Shown piece after piece: positions 8,887-18,312 of a stretch of DNA of 64,000 nucleotides (positions are counted from its first letter, which is position 1; the number at the start of each line of letters is the position of its first letter). The DNA comes from Chlorohelix sp037138995 (GTDB lineage Bacteria > Chloroflexota > Chloroflexia > Chloroheliales > Chloroheliaceae): contig NZ_JBAXHI010000008.1 of assembly GCF_037138995.1 (NCBI RefSeq), positions 62,001 to 126,000 on the forward strand, read 5' to 3'. A model generated the notes under the pieces. It made no database searches and had not been told where the DNA came from. It worked only from the letters and a program-made list of their open reading frames with translations. Made by a program: the position numbers and the translations under genes.

Positions 8887-9201
8887 CTATGGCTGGAAGC
8901 CCCGACTCTCTCGCAGGAACTTTACAGCTTCCGCGATTTCGTTTTCACCTTTGGCTTCGTCACGGCGACCAAGGAACCAACGTACCACCAACAGAACTAC
9001 CAACACTTTTAGCAGATTTGGTAATTGGGTGAATTTATCCCGCTGGCTTGCACTGTAGCGAGCAAAACCCAGCGATGTTCGCGGTTTTTTGGCGGCGGCT
9101 TCCCGTTCACTCTGTTTTTTGACAGCTTGCTTATCCAGCGTTTTGATAGCTTTCTGCCCGGCTGCCAGAGTCTTTGTATCTAATTTAACTGATTTTGCCA
9201 T
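8887..9201 (-). CDS. Small single-pass membrane protein, unknown function
   Basis: 104 residues: a lysine-rich, probably cytoplasmic N-terminal half (charged, helical, residues 1-60) followed by one hydrophobic segment (LLKVLVVLLVVRWFL, about 63-77) and a short charged tail. I recognise no family. The TAG stop is separated from the GTG of the flippase gene by one base, so the two are almost certainly one operon and translationally coupled. This suggests a helper role for the flippase, by context only. Confidence 0.65.
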   Translation of the reverse strand: MAKSVKLDTKTLAAGQKAIKTLDKQAVKKQSEREAAAKKPRTSLGFARYSASQRDKFTQLPNLLKVLVVLLVVRWFLGRRDEAKGENEIAEAVKFLRESRGFQP

Positions 9202-9297
9202 AAGATTCTTTCCTGTTGCACGGTTAACAGATAAGGTATCTTAGCATTTTAAATAGCAGGGCGCAAACGAGCTAAAGCTTATTGGACTGTGAGGAAC

Positions 9298-9331
9298 GCT
9301 CAAAGTCGGTAACTGATGCTCGACTTTGAGC
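9298..9331 (-). terminator. Strong hairpin after the malic enzyme gene
   Basis: An 11-bp perfect stem (GCTCAAAGTCG with CGACTTTGAGC) around a 12-nt loop, 16 bp past the malic enzyme stop. No T-run follows on the minus strand, so it may be an mRNA 3'-end stabiliser rather than an intrinsic terminator. Confidence 0.45.
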
Positions 9332-9346
9332 TATTAGAGAAGCGAT

Positions 9347-10804
9347 TTATACGGAAGTGGGTAAAGGTGCAACCGGATTACCGGAACCGGCTTTGCGGTC
9401 ACGGCGTGCCACGCCTGTTTCGTAGGCAGCATCAATCACCGCTTTAGCCACACTTACGCCCACCCTGCGATCAAAGACGCTGGGTATGATATAGTCGGGA
9501 CCTAGCTCATCATCGCTAATAATTGATTGAATAGCGCGTGCTGCCGCCAATTTCATCTGGTCATTAATCTTGATGGCTCGGCAATCCAACGCGCCTCGAA
9601 ATATACCGGGGAAGCACAGCACATTGTTAATCTGGTTGGGGTAGTCGCTGCGTCCGGTTGCCATAACTGCCACATAGGGTGCGGCATCCTCAGGCTGGAT
9701 TTCGGGAGTTGGGTTGGCAAGGGCGAACACAATCGGGTCGTGTCCCATCTGCTTGAGATGTTCAACAGTGACAGTACCGGGACCGCTCAAGCCTAGGAAC
9801 ACATCTGCGCCTTTCATGGCATCCATTAAAACGCCGCGTTCGCCTTCAAAGTTAGTATGTTCAGCGTACCATTCTTTGGCAACATTCATATCTTCGACGC
9901 GCCCCTTATAAACTGCGCCGCGTCGGTCACAACCAATGATATGCTGTACCCCTGCTGCCATCAGGATTTTGCTGCAAGCTACTCCGGCAGCGCCAATCCC
10001 GTTTACCACTACTTTTATCTCGCCGATATTCTTGTTTACGACTTTAAGGGCGTTTAAAAGGGCAGCTAACACCACTACCGCTGTACCATGCTGGTCATCG
10101 TGCATTACCGGAATATCGAGTTCATTAATCAGCCGCTCCTCGATTTCAAAACAACGTGGGGCAGATATATCTTCGAGGTTGATACCGCCAAAAGTCGGTG
10201 CTATGGCTTTTACAGTCTGGATTATCTCTTCGGTGTTTTGGGTTGAGAGGCAGATTGGGAAAGCGTCCACCTGACCAAATTCTTTGAAGAGCATGGCTTT
10301 GCCTTCCATAACGGGCATTGCCGCTTCGGGTCCGATATTGCCAAGACCCAAAACCGCAGTGCCATCGGAGATAACCGCTACGGTGTTGCCCTTGATGGTT
10401 AGAGAATAGACCTTGCTCTTATCCTCGGCGATGGCGTTGCAAACCCGCGCGACACCGGGGGTATAAGCCATGCTCAACTGGTCACGGGTTTTAAGCGGGA
10501 TTTTAGAGTTAACCGAAATTTTTCCGCCAAGGTGAAGAAGAAAAGTGCGGTCGCTGACATTAATAATATTTACATCCTCAATGGCAGCAACATTTGAAGA
10601 AATTTCATCGGCGTGCTGCTCAGAGCCAGCCGCTACCGTAATATCACGAACCATTTTGTCACGGCTTGCCTGTACTATATCAATTGCGCCGAGGTCTCCA
10701 CCGGAGTTGGCGATGGCAGCCATTACCTGACTCAACATCCCTACCCGGTTAGGGATTTCAATTCGCAGCGTAAAACTGTAACTGGCATTCGGGGTGATAT
10801 TCAT
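9347..10804 (-). CDS. NAD(P)-dependent malic enzyme with N-terminal ACT domain
   Basis: The enzyme oxidatively decarboxylates malate to pyruvate. Residues 1-90 form an ACT domain (SFTLRIEIPNRVGMLSQVM...), a small-molecule binding module that often senses amino acids. The catalytic part follows: TPGVARVC near 115, the substrate/metal region with MEGKAMLFKEFG, ISAPRCFEIEERL, MHDDQHGTA, and the Rossmann motif GIGAAGVACSKIL. The length of 485 fits the short prokaryotic malic enzymes plus ACT. Divergent from glutamate dehydrogenase over a 220-bp AT-rich region, which would link carbon and nitrogen flow if the two share control. Confidence 0.93.
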   Translation of the reverse strand: MNITPNASYSFTLRIEIPNRVGMLSQVMAAIANSGGDLGAIDIVQASRDKMVRDITVAAGSEQHADEISSNVAAIEDVNIINVSDRTFLLHLGGKISVNSKIPLKTRDQLSMAYTPGVARVCNAIAEDKSKVYSLTIKGNTVAVISDGTAVLGLGNIGPEAAMPVMEGKAMLFKEFGQVDAFPICLSTQNTEEIIQTVKAIAPTFGGINLEDISAPRCFEIEERLINELDIPVMHDDQHGTAVVVLAALLNALKVVNKNIGEIKVVVNGIGAAGVACSKILMAAGVQHIIGCDRRGAVYKGRVEDMNVAKEWYAEHTNFEGERGVLMDAMKGADVFLGLSGPGTVTVEHLKQMGHDPIVFALANPTPEIQPEDAAPYVAVMATGRSDYPNQINNVLCFPGIFRGALDCRAIKINDQMKLAAARAIQSIISDDELGPDYIIPSVFDRRVGVSVAKAVIDAAYETGVARRDRKAGSGNPVAPLPTSV

Positions 10805-10947
10805 TTTTTCGCACCTGTAAAAGAATAATGAGGTTAAGAGAACTTCGCTTCACTTCATCGTGGATTAATCAAGATTATATCATACACTAGGAAAGTGTGA
10901 ATAACGTAAATAAAAGTTCAAATAAAGTTAAAGCGATAAATTTCGTC

Positions 10948-10977
10948 TTGATTTGGGTTTGGGCAATATGCTAAAAT
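10948..10977 (+). promoter_or_regulatory. Promoter of glutamate dehydrogenase gene
   Basis: TTGATT (10948-10953), an 18-bp spacer ending in TGC, and TAAAAT (10972-10977) make a sigma-70 promoter with an extended -10 (TATGCTAAAAT). The start site would be near 10984, leaving a leader of about 40 nt with GGAGGG at 11014 before the ATG. Confidence 0.65.
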
Positions 10978-11025
10978 AAATTGCATATATTTTGTGCAAG
11001 ATGTACATAAAATGGAGGGAATGTG

Positions 11026-12384
11026 ATGACTCTCGCAGCAAACCGCCTCAACGGTGAGGCAGCGGCAATGTCGCCTGCTAAGGAGACGCTACCATCGTAT
11101 TCAAATGAAATAATTATAGTAAAAGAAACTGTCAAAGCTCGCTCACCTTACGAGATAGCGCAAGAACAGTTTTTTTATGCGGCAGATAAACTGTGTTTGG
11201 ATGATGGATTGCGGGAAATACTGTCAGTACCGCAACGAGAATTAAAGGTTAATTTTCCAGTACGTTTGGACGATGGGCGTATCAAAGTGTTTACCGGCTA
11301 TCGGGTGCATCATAATAATGCTCGGGGACCGGTTAAGGGCGGGATTCGATACCATCCTAACGTTTCTATGGATGAAGTGCGTGCGCTTGCAATGTGGATG
11401 ACGTGGAAATGCGCGGTGGTCAATCTACCATATGGTGGAGCAAAGGGCGGCGTGGTGATAGATGCCACTCAATATTCACAACGTGAACTGGAAAGATTGA
11501 CTCGCCGTTTTACAACAGAAATCTCTATATTAATCGGACCTGAAACCGATATTCCCGCTCCTGATGTGGCGACAAACCCGCAAACTATGGCGTGGATTAT
11601 GGATACTTACTCGATGCACCATGGAAGAGGTATCACCGGGGTGGTTACAGGCAAACCGATTGTTGCAGGCGGTTCGCTGGGGCGCGTGGAAGCGACTGGA
11701 CGAGGGGTTAGCGTATCGGCGCGGGAAGCGGCAAAAACAATAAATCTGTCTCTTCCAGCTACTAGGGTGGTGGTGCAGGGCTTTGGTAATGTCGGCTCGG
11801 TTTCGGCACGCCTAATGCATGAGATGGGTTGCAAGGTAGTTGCGGTTAGTGATGTTTATGCTGGTCTCTATAACCCGAAAGGCATAGATATTCCGGCGCT
11901 ACTCGAATATACCCGTACCACCCCGAATAATACAATATTGGGTTATCCTGAAGCTGATGCTATTTCAAACCTTGAAGTCTTGACCTTACCTTGCGATATT
12001 CTAATACCGGCAGCGCTTGAGAATCAACTGACCGCGCAAAATGCCAATGCGGTACAAGCGAAACTAATAGTAGAAGGCGCGAACGGACCCACTACCCCTG
12101 AAGCGGATCACATTTTCCGGGATAGGGGAATCTTACTGGTTCCAGATATTTTAGCCAATGCGGGTGGCGTGACGGTTAGTTACTTTGAGTGGGTGCAAGA
12201 CCGACAGGCTTTCTTCTGGACGGAAGAGGAAATTAACCGAAAATTGGTTGATGTGATGGCAAATAGTTTTGCACAGGTACATAGCATTTCGCAGCGCGAG
12301 AAAACCGATATGCGTACAGCGGCTTATTTGCTGGCAATAGGGCGCGTGGCGGATGCTACCAGCATACGTGGAATTTATCCCTAA
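11026..12384 (+). CDS. Glu/Leu/Phe/Val family dehydrogenase, probably glutamate dehydrogenase
   Basis: This family reversibly deaminates glutamate (or a branched amino acid) with NAD(P). The catalytic lysine is in PYGGAKGG (about residue 140), preceded by GPVKGGIRYHP, which binds substrate. GPETDIPAPDVATNP and the nucleotide-binding GFGNVGS motif follow, then EGANGPTTPEAD. Total length (about 452) matches hexameric glutamate dehydrogenase. GGAGGG sits six bases before the ATG at 11026; a GTG one codon earlier is too close to it. The N-terminal 40 residues are an extension without family character. The gene has its own extended -10 promoter and a terminator downstream. Confidence 0.93.
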   Translation: MTLAANRLNGEAAAMSPAKETLPSYSNEIIIVKETVKARSPYEIAQEQFFYAADKLCLDDGLREILSVPQRELKVNFPVRLDDGRIKVFTGYRVHHNNARGPVKGGIRYHPNVSMDEVRALAMWMTWKCAVVNLPYGGAKGGVVIDATQYSQRELERLTRRFTTEISILIGPETDIPAPDVATNPQTMAWIMDTYSMHHGRGITGVVTGKPIVAGGSLGRVEATGRGVSVSAREAAKTINLSLPATRVVVQGFGNVGSVSARLMHEMGCKVVAVSDVYAGLYNPKGIDIPALLEYTRTTPNNTILGYPEADAISNLEVLTLPCDILIPAALENQLTAQNANAVQAKLIVEGANGPTTPEADHIFRDRGILLVPDILANAGGVTVSYFEWVQDRQAFFWTEEEINRKLVDVMANSFAQVHSISQREKTDMRTAAYLLAIGRVADATSIRGIYP

Positions 12385-12411
12385 TATTGATTACGCAGTT
12401 TTTTGTGGCGC

Positions 12412-12440
12412 AAAGCGACGGGTGTAAAGCTCGTCGCTTT
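12412..12440. terminator. Bidirectional terminator between gdh and a convergent small gene
   Basis: AAAGCGACG and CGTCGCTTT form a perfect 9-bp stem around an 11-nt loop; the plus strand continues TTTTAT-like and the minus strand also reaches a T-rich tract (TTTGCGCCAC... then TTTTTT further on). It separates two convergent genes. Confidence 0.65.
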
Positions 12441-12472
12441 TATAAGCCGAAACAAAGTAAAGTAGGCAAAGG

Positions 12473-12751
12473 CTAGGCTACTTCATTTTCTAACAATAAT
12501 ATTGGCATGTTGGTAGAGCTATCGGTTTGTAAAATACCGCTCAACAGCTTCATGTCATCTTGGCTCTTTTGAAGCTCCCCCATTATTTTAAGCAGTTCGA
12601 CTTTAAGTAAATCAAAGTCTTCGGGAGTCATATTACGAACTGAACCACATAACTCTAGTGTAAGTGATGCTGTGAGCAGATAATTTGCAATCTCATGATT
12701 ATAGTGGCGCAACCGTTGTACAACATTTTGCGCTACAGAATTTTTATTCAT
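12473..12751 (-). CDS. Small hypothetical protein
   Basis: A 92-residue soluble protein, mostly predicted helical, with no signal peptide or membrane segment. The reading frame is bounded by a terminator downstream and AT-rich DNA upstream, and the composition is that of a real protein (a mixed, amphipathic pattern such as FDLLKVELLKIMGELQKSQDDM). I recognise no family. It stands alone, convergent to glutamate dehydrogenase. Confidence 0.55.
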   Translation of the reverse strand: MNKNSVAQNVVQRLRHYNHEIANYLLTASLTLELCGSVRNMTPEDFDLLKVELLKIMGELQKSQDDMKLLSGILQTDSSTNMPILLLENEVA

Positions 12752-13151
12752 TGTTCTGACCTCAATGCAAAATAGTAAGGATACCTTTAAAAGCTATTTA
12801 CTTTTAACAGATCCATTTTACCAGTTGCACCCTATATCAATAAATATATTTTAATATAATTAATGTTAACCTGCTATGAGAACATGGTCATAGGAATTAA
12901 GTACTAGAAAAATTATTTTCGGGTAAAATTCTCATATATATTTATTCATATTGATTTTACAAATGGAATTTAAAAAAATAAAGGATAGAATTTCCAACAA
13001 CTTTTTACTTTGGAAGATTCGCTAGAATTGTTGCTCCGCCTGTTCAAAATACTATAGGTGTAAATTGCACATGGGGATAAGTTTAGTCTGAAGGGTAGCG
13101 AATATAAAGCGTTGGACGAGAGCAAGGCAACGGGTTTCGGAGTTTTAAGAA
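12752..13151. other. 400-bp AT-rich intergenic region, nothing recognised
   Basis: No reading frame, RNA gene or clear repeat was seen between the small hypothetical gene and the CCA-adding enzyme gene. The first half is strongly AT-rich and must hold the promoter of the 12473-12751 gene, but no convincing -35/-10 pair stands out. Confidence 0.5.
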
Positions 13152-14711
13152 TCAGCCGTTCAAAAGGCGACGCGCCAATTCCAGCGCTTCTTCTGTGGTG
13201 CTGATTTCGCCTACTGCTTGGCTTTCTTCGATTTCACGTAAGATTTTGCCAAGCTGCGGTCCCGGTGTCAGCTTCAGTTCCTGCATTAATGAATGTCCGT
13301 CCAGCAGGCGCGGCTTATCTACCAACTTTTCCTCAACCGGTCCCAGATATTTACGAGAAAGCCTGTCGGTAAAATGCAGGTGATGATTCCAGCTTTTTAG
13401 CTGTCGCGCCTGTGCAATCCGGGGACCGACTACTGCCGCATGGTCTGCAAGCGAGAGCGGCATCATTTCAATTTGTACCGGGTTGGTATCCTTGAGAAAA
13501 CGAAAGATGGCACGGTTGCTGACTCCACTGCCGCTTTTCACATCGTAATTGGCTTTTAGCATTCCTATACGCATATGGTTGTCTACCATTGTGGTGATGC
13601 CTTCAACCATCTGGCGGCTGAAATGAAATCGCTCAAGGATGGTGCGTGCCATTTGCGCCCCTACCTGCGCGTGATGGTAGAAGTGGATTTCGCCATCGCT
13701 ATCCACGTTACGGGTGCGAGGTTTGCCGACATCATGGAGTAGCGCACTCCATAGCAGCCACAGGAATCGTTCTTGCTCTCGTCCGTGAAGTTGCGCCAAA
13801 ATTTCTGACCAGTGTGCAATATAATTTTCAGGACGCTCCGCCATTATCATTTCATCGGCGCTTTGTCCGCGATAATTAGGACGCACCAACCATTCCACCC
13901 GGTCAACCGTTACCAAGCTGTGATTCCAGACATCGTAATAGTGGGCGTTCATTTGGATATTGCCTTTGCCCTCGCCTAGTTCGGGGATGAGCAGCGAGAG
14001 CAATCCGCATGAGTCGAGCAGACGTAGGCTCTCGATTACGCCGCCTGCTAGCAAGATTTTGTTCAGTTCTGTCGCGCAGCGTTCGCCAGCTGACTGTTTG
14101 ATGAGAGGGGCGTTGCGCCGGAAGATTTCAAGCGCATCTGCGGTAAGTTGCCAATCTACACCGGAACTGGATAGCTGCGCCTTGAGGCGGATTCCCCTTA
14201 ACATACGCAAAGGGTCACTAATGATGTTTGCTTCGCGGATGGGGCGAATCAGACGCGCTTTTATATCTGCCAGACCGCCGCACAGGTCAATTACGGTTGC
14301 CTCCAACCCATGCTCTAGGAAATCGGGCAGCGCAATAGCAAGGGCGTTTAGGGTGAAATCGCGCCGTAGCAAATCGGCAGTGATGTCATTTTGCTGAAGG
14401 GCGGCAAAATCGAAGTAGAAATGTTCATCGCCTGATTTAAAGACGATGCGTGCCACGCCATTCTCGGTATCGAGCGGGAAATAGGAGATTTGCCAGCCTG
14501 AAAGGTGTGCTTGGATGGCGTTGGAGAACCGACGCGCCATTGCCAGTGCTTCAGCAGGAGTGCCGCTGACCGCTAAATCAACATCATCCGCCGGACGAGA
14601 TAGCAGGGCATCGCGCACCCACCCGCCCACCAACCAAAGCGAGTCTGAATCAAACAGCTTGGCGGCTATTTCCAGCGCGGCTTTTTGCGGTTTAGAAAGA
14701 GGGTTGCACAT
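13152..14711 (-). CDS. CCA tRNA nucleotidyltransferase / poly(A) polymerase family with HD domain
   Basis: Class II nucleotidyltransferase that adds or repairs the CCA end of tRNA, or a poly(A) polymerase relative. LVGGWVRDALL (residues 27-37) and the catalytic DVDL (43-46) form the head; LRRDFTLNALA is the second conserved motif and DPLRMLRGIRLKAQL the nucleotide-selecting neck. From about residue 335, LLHDVGKP and the following histidines form an HD phosphohydrolase domain, seen in many bacterial CCA enzymes. Length of 519 is typical for the HD form. Which of the two activities it has cannot be decided from sequence. Confidence 0.92.
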   Translation of the reverse strand: MCNPLSKPQKAALEIAAKLFDSDSLWLVGGWVRDALLSRPADDVDLAVSGTPAEALAMARRFSNAIQAHLSGWQISYFPLDTENGVARIVFKSGDEHFYFDFAALQQNDITADLLRRDFTLNALAIALPDFLEHGLEATVIDLCGGLADIKARLIRPIREANIISDPLRMLRGIRLKAQLSSSGVDWQLTADALEIFRRNAPLIKQSAGERCATELNKILLAGGVIESLRLLDSCGLLSLLIPELGEGKGNIQMNAHYYDVWNHSLVTVDRVEWLVRPNYRGQSADEMIMAERPENYIAHWSEILAQLHGREQERFLWLLWSALLHDVGKPRTRNVDSDGEIHFYHHAQVGAQMARTILERFHFSRQMVEGITTMVDNHMRIGMLKANYDVKSGSGVSNRAIFRFLKDTNPVQIEMMPLSLADHAAVVGPRIAQARQLKSWNHHLHFTDRLSRKYLGPVEEKLVDKPRLLDGHSLMQELKLTPGPQLGKILREIEESQAVGEISTTEEALELARRLLNG

Positions 14712-14719
14712 AATTTTTC

Positions 14720-15397
14720 TTAGCTTTTGCGCTTGTTATAATGGCTATCACTTCGGACGAGCGGTTGGGCAGCGCGACTTTTAGGGTTGTTTCGAGTCGG
14801 CTTTTTTACTTGCGACAATCCTTGCGATTCGGCTAAGACGACAACTTCAGCAGGGTTAAAATAGTTGATTTTGGCATAGGGTCCGAAATCCGGGTCGTTG
14901 AAGAAATAGATACGCCCGCTTATTGCCTGTTCCTTTTCCATCTTAGCGATAAAATGCCACTTGCCTAGTCCGCTACCAGCCAACCAGCCACCTACGAAAC
15001 TCCCCAATGAAAGCCCGACCAAATCGGTAAGCATGTAGGTGAGTATCAGAACGGCGATGAATATCACCACTAGACGGGTGATGTGGTAATTCATGAAGGG
15101 TAGCCCGTTGCGGGTCGGTTCGGCAGCGGGCATTTTATTGAGTCGCGTGATTTCAGTTTTGTTCCAGTTTTGCTCTTTGTTCAGGTTCAGGTAAAGTTGC
15201 GTGGCGAGCATAACACGTAAAAAATACCAGACTGCGCCAAAACTTAGAAACGAAACAAGCGCACCGATGAGCGACTCCCCGATTTGGGCTGAATCTCTGA
15301 GTAGCAATATCCATTCGGCTGTACCAACGATTGCAACGATTACACCACCCAAAATATTACTCATCGCCACTTTGCGTATGTGATTAAGCCTGTACAT
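14720..15397 (-). CDS. Membrane protein of unknown function
   Basis: 225 residues with two hydrophobic segments near the N terminus (about 15-35 and 43-65) and one or two in the middle (about 105-145), then a soluble C-terminal tail rich in basic residues at its end (KKPTRNNPKSRA, HYNKRKS). No known domain recognised. It stands only 8 bp upstream of the CCA-enzyme gene, in the same direction, so both are probably co-transcribed. An internal ATG at 15361 (MSNILGG) is an alternative start, as the first ATG has only a weak purine stretch before it. Confidence 0.6.
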   Translation of the reverse strand: MYRLNHIRKVAMSNILGGVIVAIVGTAEWILLLRDSAQIGESLIGALVSFLSFGAVWYFLRVMLATQLYLNLNKEQNWNKTEITRLNKMPAAEPTRNGLPFMNYHITRLVVIFIAVLILTYMLTDLVGLSLGSFVGGWLAGSGLGKWHFIAKMEKEQAISGRIYFFNDPDFGPYAKINYFNPAEVVVLAESQGLSQVKKPTRNNPKSRAAQPLVRSDSHYNKRKS

Positions 15398-15480
15398 TGG
15401 TTTATTTCTCTTTCAAGCCTATATTATTTTGTCAGTCCGCACCTCAATATTATCCGGGCTTACGAGGGATTTGTCCAGCT

Positions 15481-15491
15481 TATGCTATAAT
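15481..15491 (+). promoter_or_regulatory. Extended -10 promoter directly before recF
   Basis: TATGCTATAAT is a consensus extended -10 (TGC plus TATAAT). The -10 ends six bases before the recF ATG at 15498, so transcription should begin at or within a base or two of the start codon, giving a leaderless mRNA. No good -35 is seen at the right distance. Confidence 0.6.
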
Positions 15492-15497
15492 CGGCGC

Positions 15498-16730
15498 ATG
15501 TATTGCACTCAACTATATCTCAAAGATTTTCGCAATTACCGCAAGCTGGATTTGTCGCTTTCGCCCGGTTTGAGTGTGTTTCAGGGTGAAAATGCGGCGG
15601 GTAAGACTACTCTGCTGGAAGCGATTTATATGCTTGCCACTACTAAATCTGCGCGTGCCGGAAGTGATCAAGAACTGGTGAATTTGGCAGCAGAACCCCA
15701 GTTTGGAGTACCCGCTTTTGCTCGCCTCCATGCCAAAGTTCAGCGTGCCGAAGACGAACTGGAGGCGGAGATAGTGATTACCCGTGATGCGCCAGCGGGC
15801 GAAGAACTGGAGCAACCTGCTCCGGCACGCAAACGTATCAAGCTTAACGGTTCTGCCAAACGAGCGGTGGACTTGATTGGCAAGGTAAATGTGGTGCTGT
15901 TTTCGCCGGAAGATTTGGATTTGGTAATCGGTTCGCCTTCATTGCGGCGCCGCTATTTTGATATTACACTTTCACAAGTAGATTACCGTTATCTCCGCTG
16001 CCTTCAGGATTATACCAAAGTGCTTGCACAGCGCAATGGCTATTTGCGCCACTATCGCGAGAAGCAAAAGGCGCAACGGTTGGCAGGTACACTGCGTCAG
16101 AAAGAGCAATTGGAATTATCTATTTGGGATGAGGAACTGATAAAGGCAGGGTCGTACATCATAAAGCGGCGCTATGAGTGTATTCAAGGGCTGAACCGCC
16201 GTGCCGCGTTGCTACACTCTAACTTGCTTGGTTTGCTAGGTGCTAGCATTACTCCAGATTTTGAATTGGTTTATCAGACCAGTTTTGAATTGCCGCAGGG
16301 AGTGGTAGAGAATGAGGGGCAGATTGCCGCCGCTTTTACCACGCAGCTCGAAAAAGTACGGTCGCAGGAATTTGTGCGAGGCGTTTCGTTAGCAGGTCCT
16401 CACCGGGATGAGTTGTGCTTTTTGCATGAGGGCAAGAATTTGGCGGTGTTCGGCTCAAGAGGGCAGCAGCGCACCGCCGTATTGGCTTTGAAACTAGCAG
16501 AGGCAGGTTGGATGGAGCAACAAACCGAAGAACGTCCAATTTTGCTACTGGACGATATTCTGTCCGAACTAGACGCAGGACGGCGGCAGTATGTGTTGGA
16601 TACAGTGCTGGCAATTTCGCAGCAAGTATTAATCACCACCACCGATTTGTCTCTATTCGGTGATGCAGAGCGACTCAAGAAAATAGCCCAATTATATAAG
16701 GTGGAAATTGGTAGAGTCGTTAGGTTTTGA
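15498..16730 (+). CDS. recF: DNA replication/repair protein RecF
   Basis: RecF is an SMC-like ATPase that loads RecA at gaps together with RecO and RecR. Near the N terminus LKDFRNYRKLDL is the family opening, GENAAGKTT the Walker A, FSPEDLDLVIGSPSLRRRYFD the conserved middle, GPHRDEL and SRGQQRTAVLALKLAE the signature region, and ILLLDDILSELD the Walker B. The start at MYCTQLYLKDF gives 410 residues; an upstream in-frame ATG-like start at 15429 would add 23 residues without family similarity and would lie ahead of the promoter. RecF is not next to dnaA/dnaN/gyrB here, unlike the common arrangement. Confidence 0.95.
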   Translation: MYCTQLYLKDFRNYRKLDLSLSPGLSVFQGENAAGKTTLLEAIYMLATTKSARAGSDQELVNLAAEPQFGVPAFARLHAKVQRAEDELEAEIVITRDAPAGEELEQPAPARKRIKLNGSAKRAVDLIGKVNVVLFSPEDLDLVIGSPSLRRRYFDITLSQVDYRYLRCLQDYTKVLAQRNGYLRHYREKQKAQRLAGTLRQKEQLELSIWDEELIKAGSYIIKRRYECIQGLNRRAALLHSNLLGLLGASITPDFELVYQTSFELPQGVVENEGQIAAAFTTQLEKVRSQEFVRGVSLAGPHRDELCFLHEGKNLAVFGSRGQQRTAVLALKLAEAGWMEQQTEERPILLLDDILSELDAGRRQYVLDTVLAISQQVLITTTDLSLFGDAERLKKIAQLYKVEIGRVVRF

Positions 16731-16741
16731 GAGTTTTTTAA

Positions 16742-18298
16742 TCAAACCTCACTAGCGGCTACTATATCTCGTTGAATTTTTAGCTTTTGCCAGATAACCC
16801 AGAGTATTCCAAGCAAAATGGTTCCGGTAAGCCCACCGAATAACAAGCCCCCCCAACCGTTAGCGTTGCCTTCAGGGTTGGCAAAACGCAGCCACCATAA
16901 GTCGAATTTGTCGTAAGGCGTAAGCTCGATGATTTTGGTAATGGCATGCACCCGTTCGGCATCCCACCCGGTATAGTCCATTTGCAGTGAAGCGCCTCCA
17001 GTGGCGCGACTGAGGGCGGACGCAGCTAAAAATACTTGTCCGCGTAGGGGCGAGAGTTCTGGTACAAAACGCCAGTCCGGTTCGGCGTTGGCAGCGCGAC
17101 TCACGTAAAAATAATAGTTGAATTCGACCAGCGACCCGGTAATATTCACCAGAATCCCGGCGACCAGCAGCAATTTGAAGAACTGCTGTATCGGCTTGCT
17201 TGGGTTTTGCAGCAGCGGCAGCGCAAAAAGGAATAGGAAAGGCAGGGCGGGATAAAGATAACGCGAACCCCATGTCCAATCGCCTTCCCAGTTCCAGAAT
17301 AGGGCGTGAAAGATTAGATAACACAGGAACAAGCTCAGACCGAAAACCGCTTCAATTCTTTGCTTTTGCCAGAATGGCTTTAAGCCGAAAAGGGCAAGGA
17401 GTAGTCCGGGTGCATAGAGAAAGACGCTTTTACCAGAACTGAACAGGAAGCCGTAGATTCCGCCGTAAACAGAACCGAAGACAAATTGGTCGGCTATCGC
17501 GCTGTAGCCTGATTCGGTGAATTTGCCGTAGCGGTAGAAGTTGTACCAAAGTATCAGCGTGGCGGTAGCCAGTAAGGGCAGCGATAACCATACCATTGTT
17601 TGTAACGCATTACGCCAACCCGTTTTCATTATCAGGTAAAGCAGCAAGGAGATAAAGGCGATGGCTGCTACCGTTTTAAAGAGAATGGCTGCGCCTAGCC
17701 AAAACCCGGCGCGAAGTAAATTCCGCCTGTTTTGTCCTTCTAGCAGCGCGGAGAACATGAGCAAATAGCAGAGCGTGACCAACGGTTCGCTGAAATCGAG
17801 ATGGCTGTAAACCCAACTCATCGAAGCTATCCCATAGAGCAGCGTTACCGAAAAAGCGGAGAGCGTGCTAAAGCCTAATTTTCTGCCGAGCTTGAATAGG
17901 ATTAGCTGCGTTGTGGCGCAAATGAATAGGTTCAACGCGCTAATCAGAAAACGAGCGGTGGCATTTTCGGCGAAACCGGGCGAGAAAAGCGACAGTAGTT
18001 TTATAAAAAGGATAGGGGGGATTTCAACCAACGCTTGCCCAAGCCCGTATTTGCCATAGAATTTGCCGTCCGCACCGCGCAAGGCGAAACGGGTATCGTT
18101 ACTGTAACTATCCAACGCACCGCCATTGCCTTCAATAAAACTGCGGGCAGTGGCATAACTGGTAAAGCCGTCACCGCTGTAGAGATGCCCGCCGAAGGTT
18201 AGGAAATAGAGTAACAGGAAGAAAATGAAAATGCTCCGGTTCAGTTTCGAGTTTTGAACTTTTAATTTACTACTCAGTACCGAAGGTGCAAGGTTCAT
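16742..18298 (-). CDS. GT-C type membrane glycosyltransferase-like protein
   Basis: A 518-residue polytopic membrane protein with about ten to twelve hydrophobic segments. The first outer loop carries SGDGFTSYATARSFIEG, where the acidic residue resembles the catalytic Asp of the lipid-sugar-dependent GT-C family (PMT, ArnT). FYGKYGLGQALVEIPP follows, a pattern common in this group. Such enzymes transfer a sugar from a polyprenyl-phosphate carrier to proteins or glycolipids outside the membrane. Donor and acceptor are unknown. It is convergent to recF with only 11 bp between and lies 14 bp after the VWA gene, so it is probably in that operon. Confidence 0.75.
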   Translation of the reverse strand: MNLAPSVLSSKLKVQNSKLNRSIFIFFLLLYFLTFGGHLYSGDGFTSYATARSFIEGNGGALDSYSNDTRFALRGADGKFYGKYGLGQALVEIPPILFIKLLSLFSPGFAENATARFLISALNLFICATTQLILFKLGRKLGFSTLSAFSVTLLYGIASMSWVYSHLDFSEPLVTLCYLLMFSALLEGQNRRNLLRAGFWLGAAILFKTVAAIAFISLLLYLIMKTGWRNALQTMVWLSLPLLATATLILWYNFYRYGKFTESGYSAIADQFVFGSVYGGIYGFLFSSGKSVFLYAPGLLLALFGLKPFWQKQRIEAVFGLSLFLCYLIFHALFWNWEGDWTWGSRYLYPALPFLFLFALPLLQNPSKPIQQFFKLLLVAGILVNITGSLVEFNYYFYVSRAANAEPDWRFVPELSPLRGQVFLAASALSRATGGASLQMDYTGWDAERVHAITKIIELTPYDKFDLWWLRFANPEGNANGWGGLLFGGLTGTILLGILWVIWQKLKIQRDIVAASEV

Positions 18299-18312
18299 TT
18301 TCTTTACTTTGC

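Noticed and set aside
15429..15497. Upstream start for RecF adding 23 residues
   Set aside because: The stretch lies at and before the promoter and has no similarity to RecF; MYCTQLYLKDFRNY is the known family opening.
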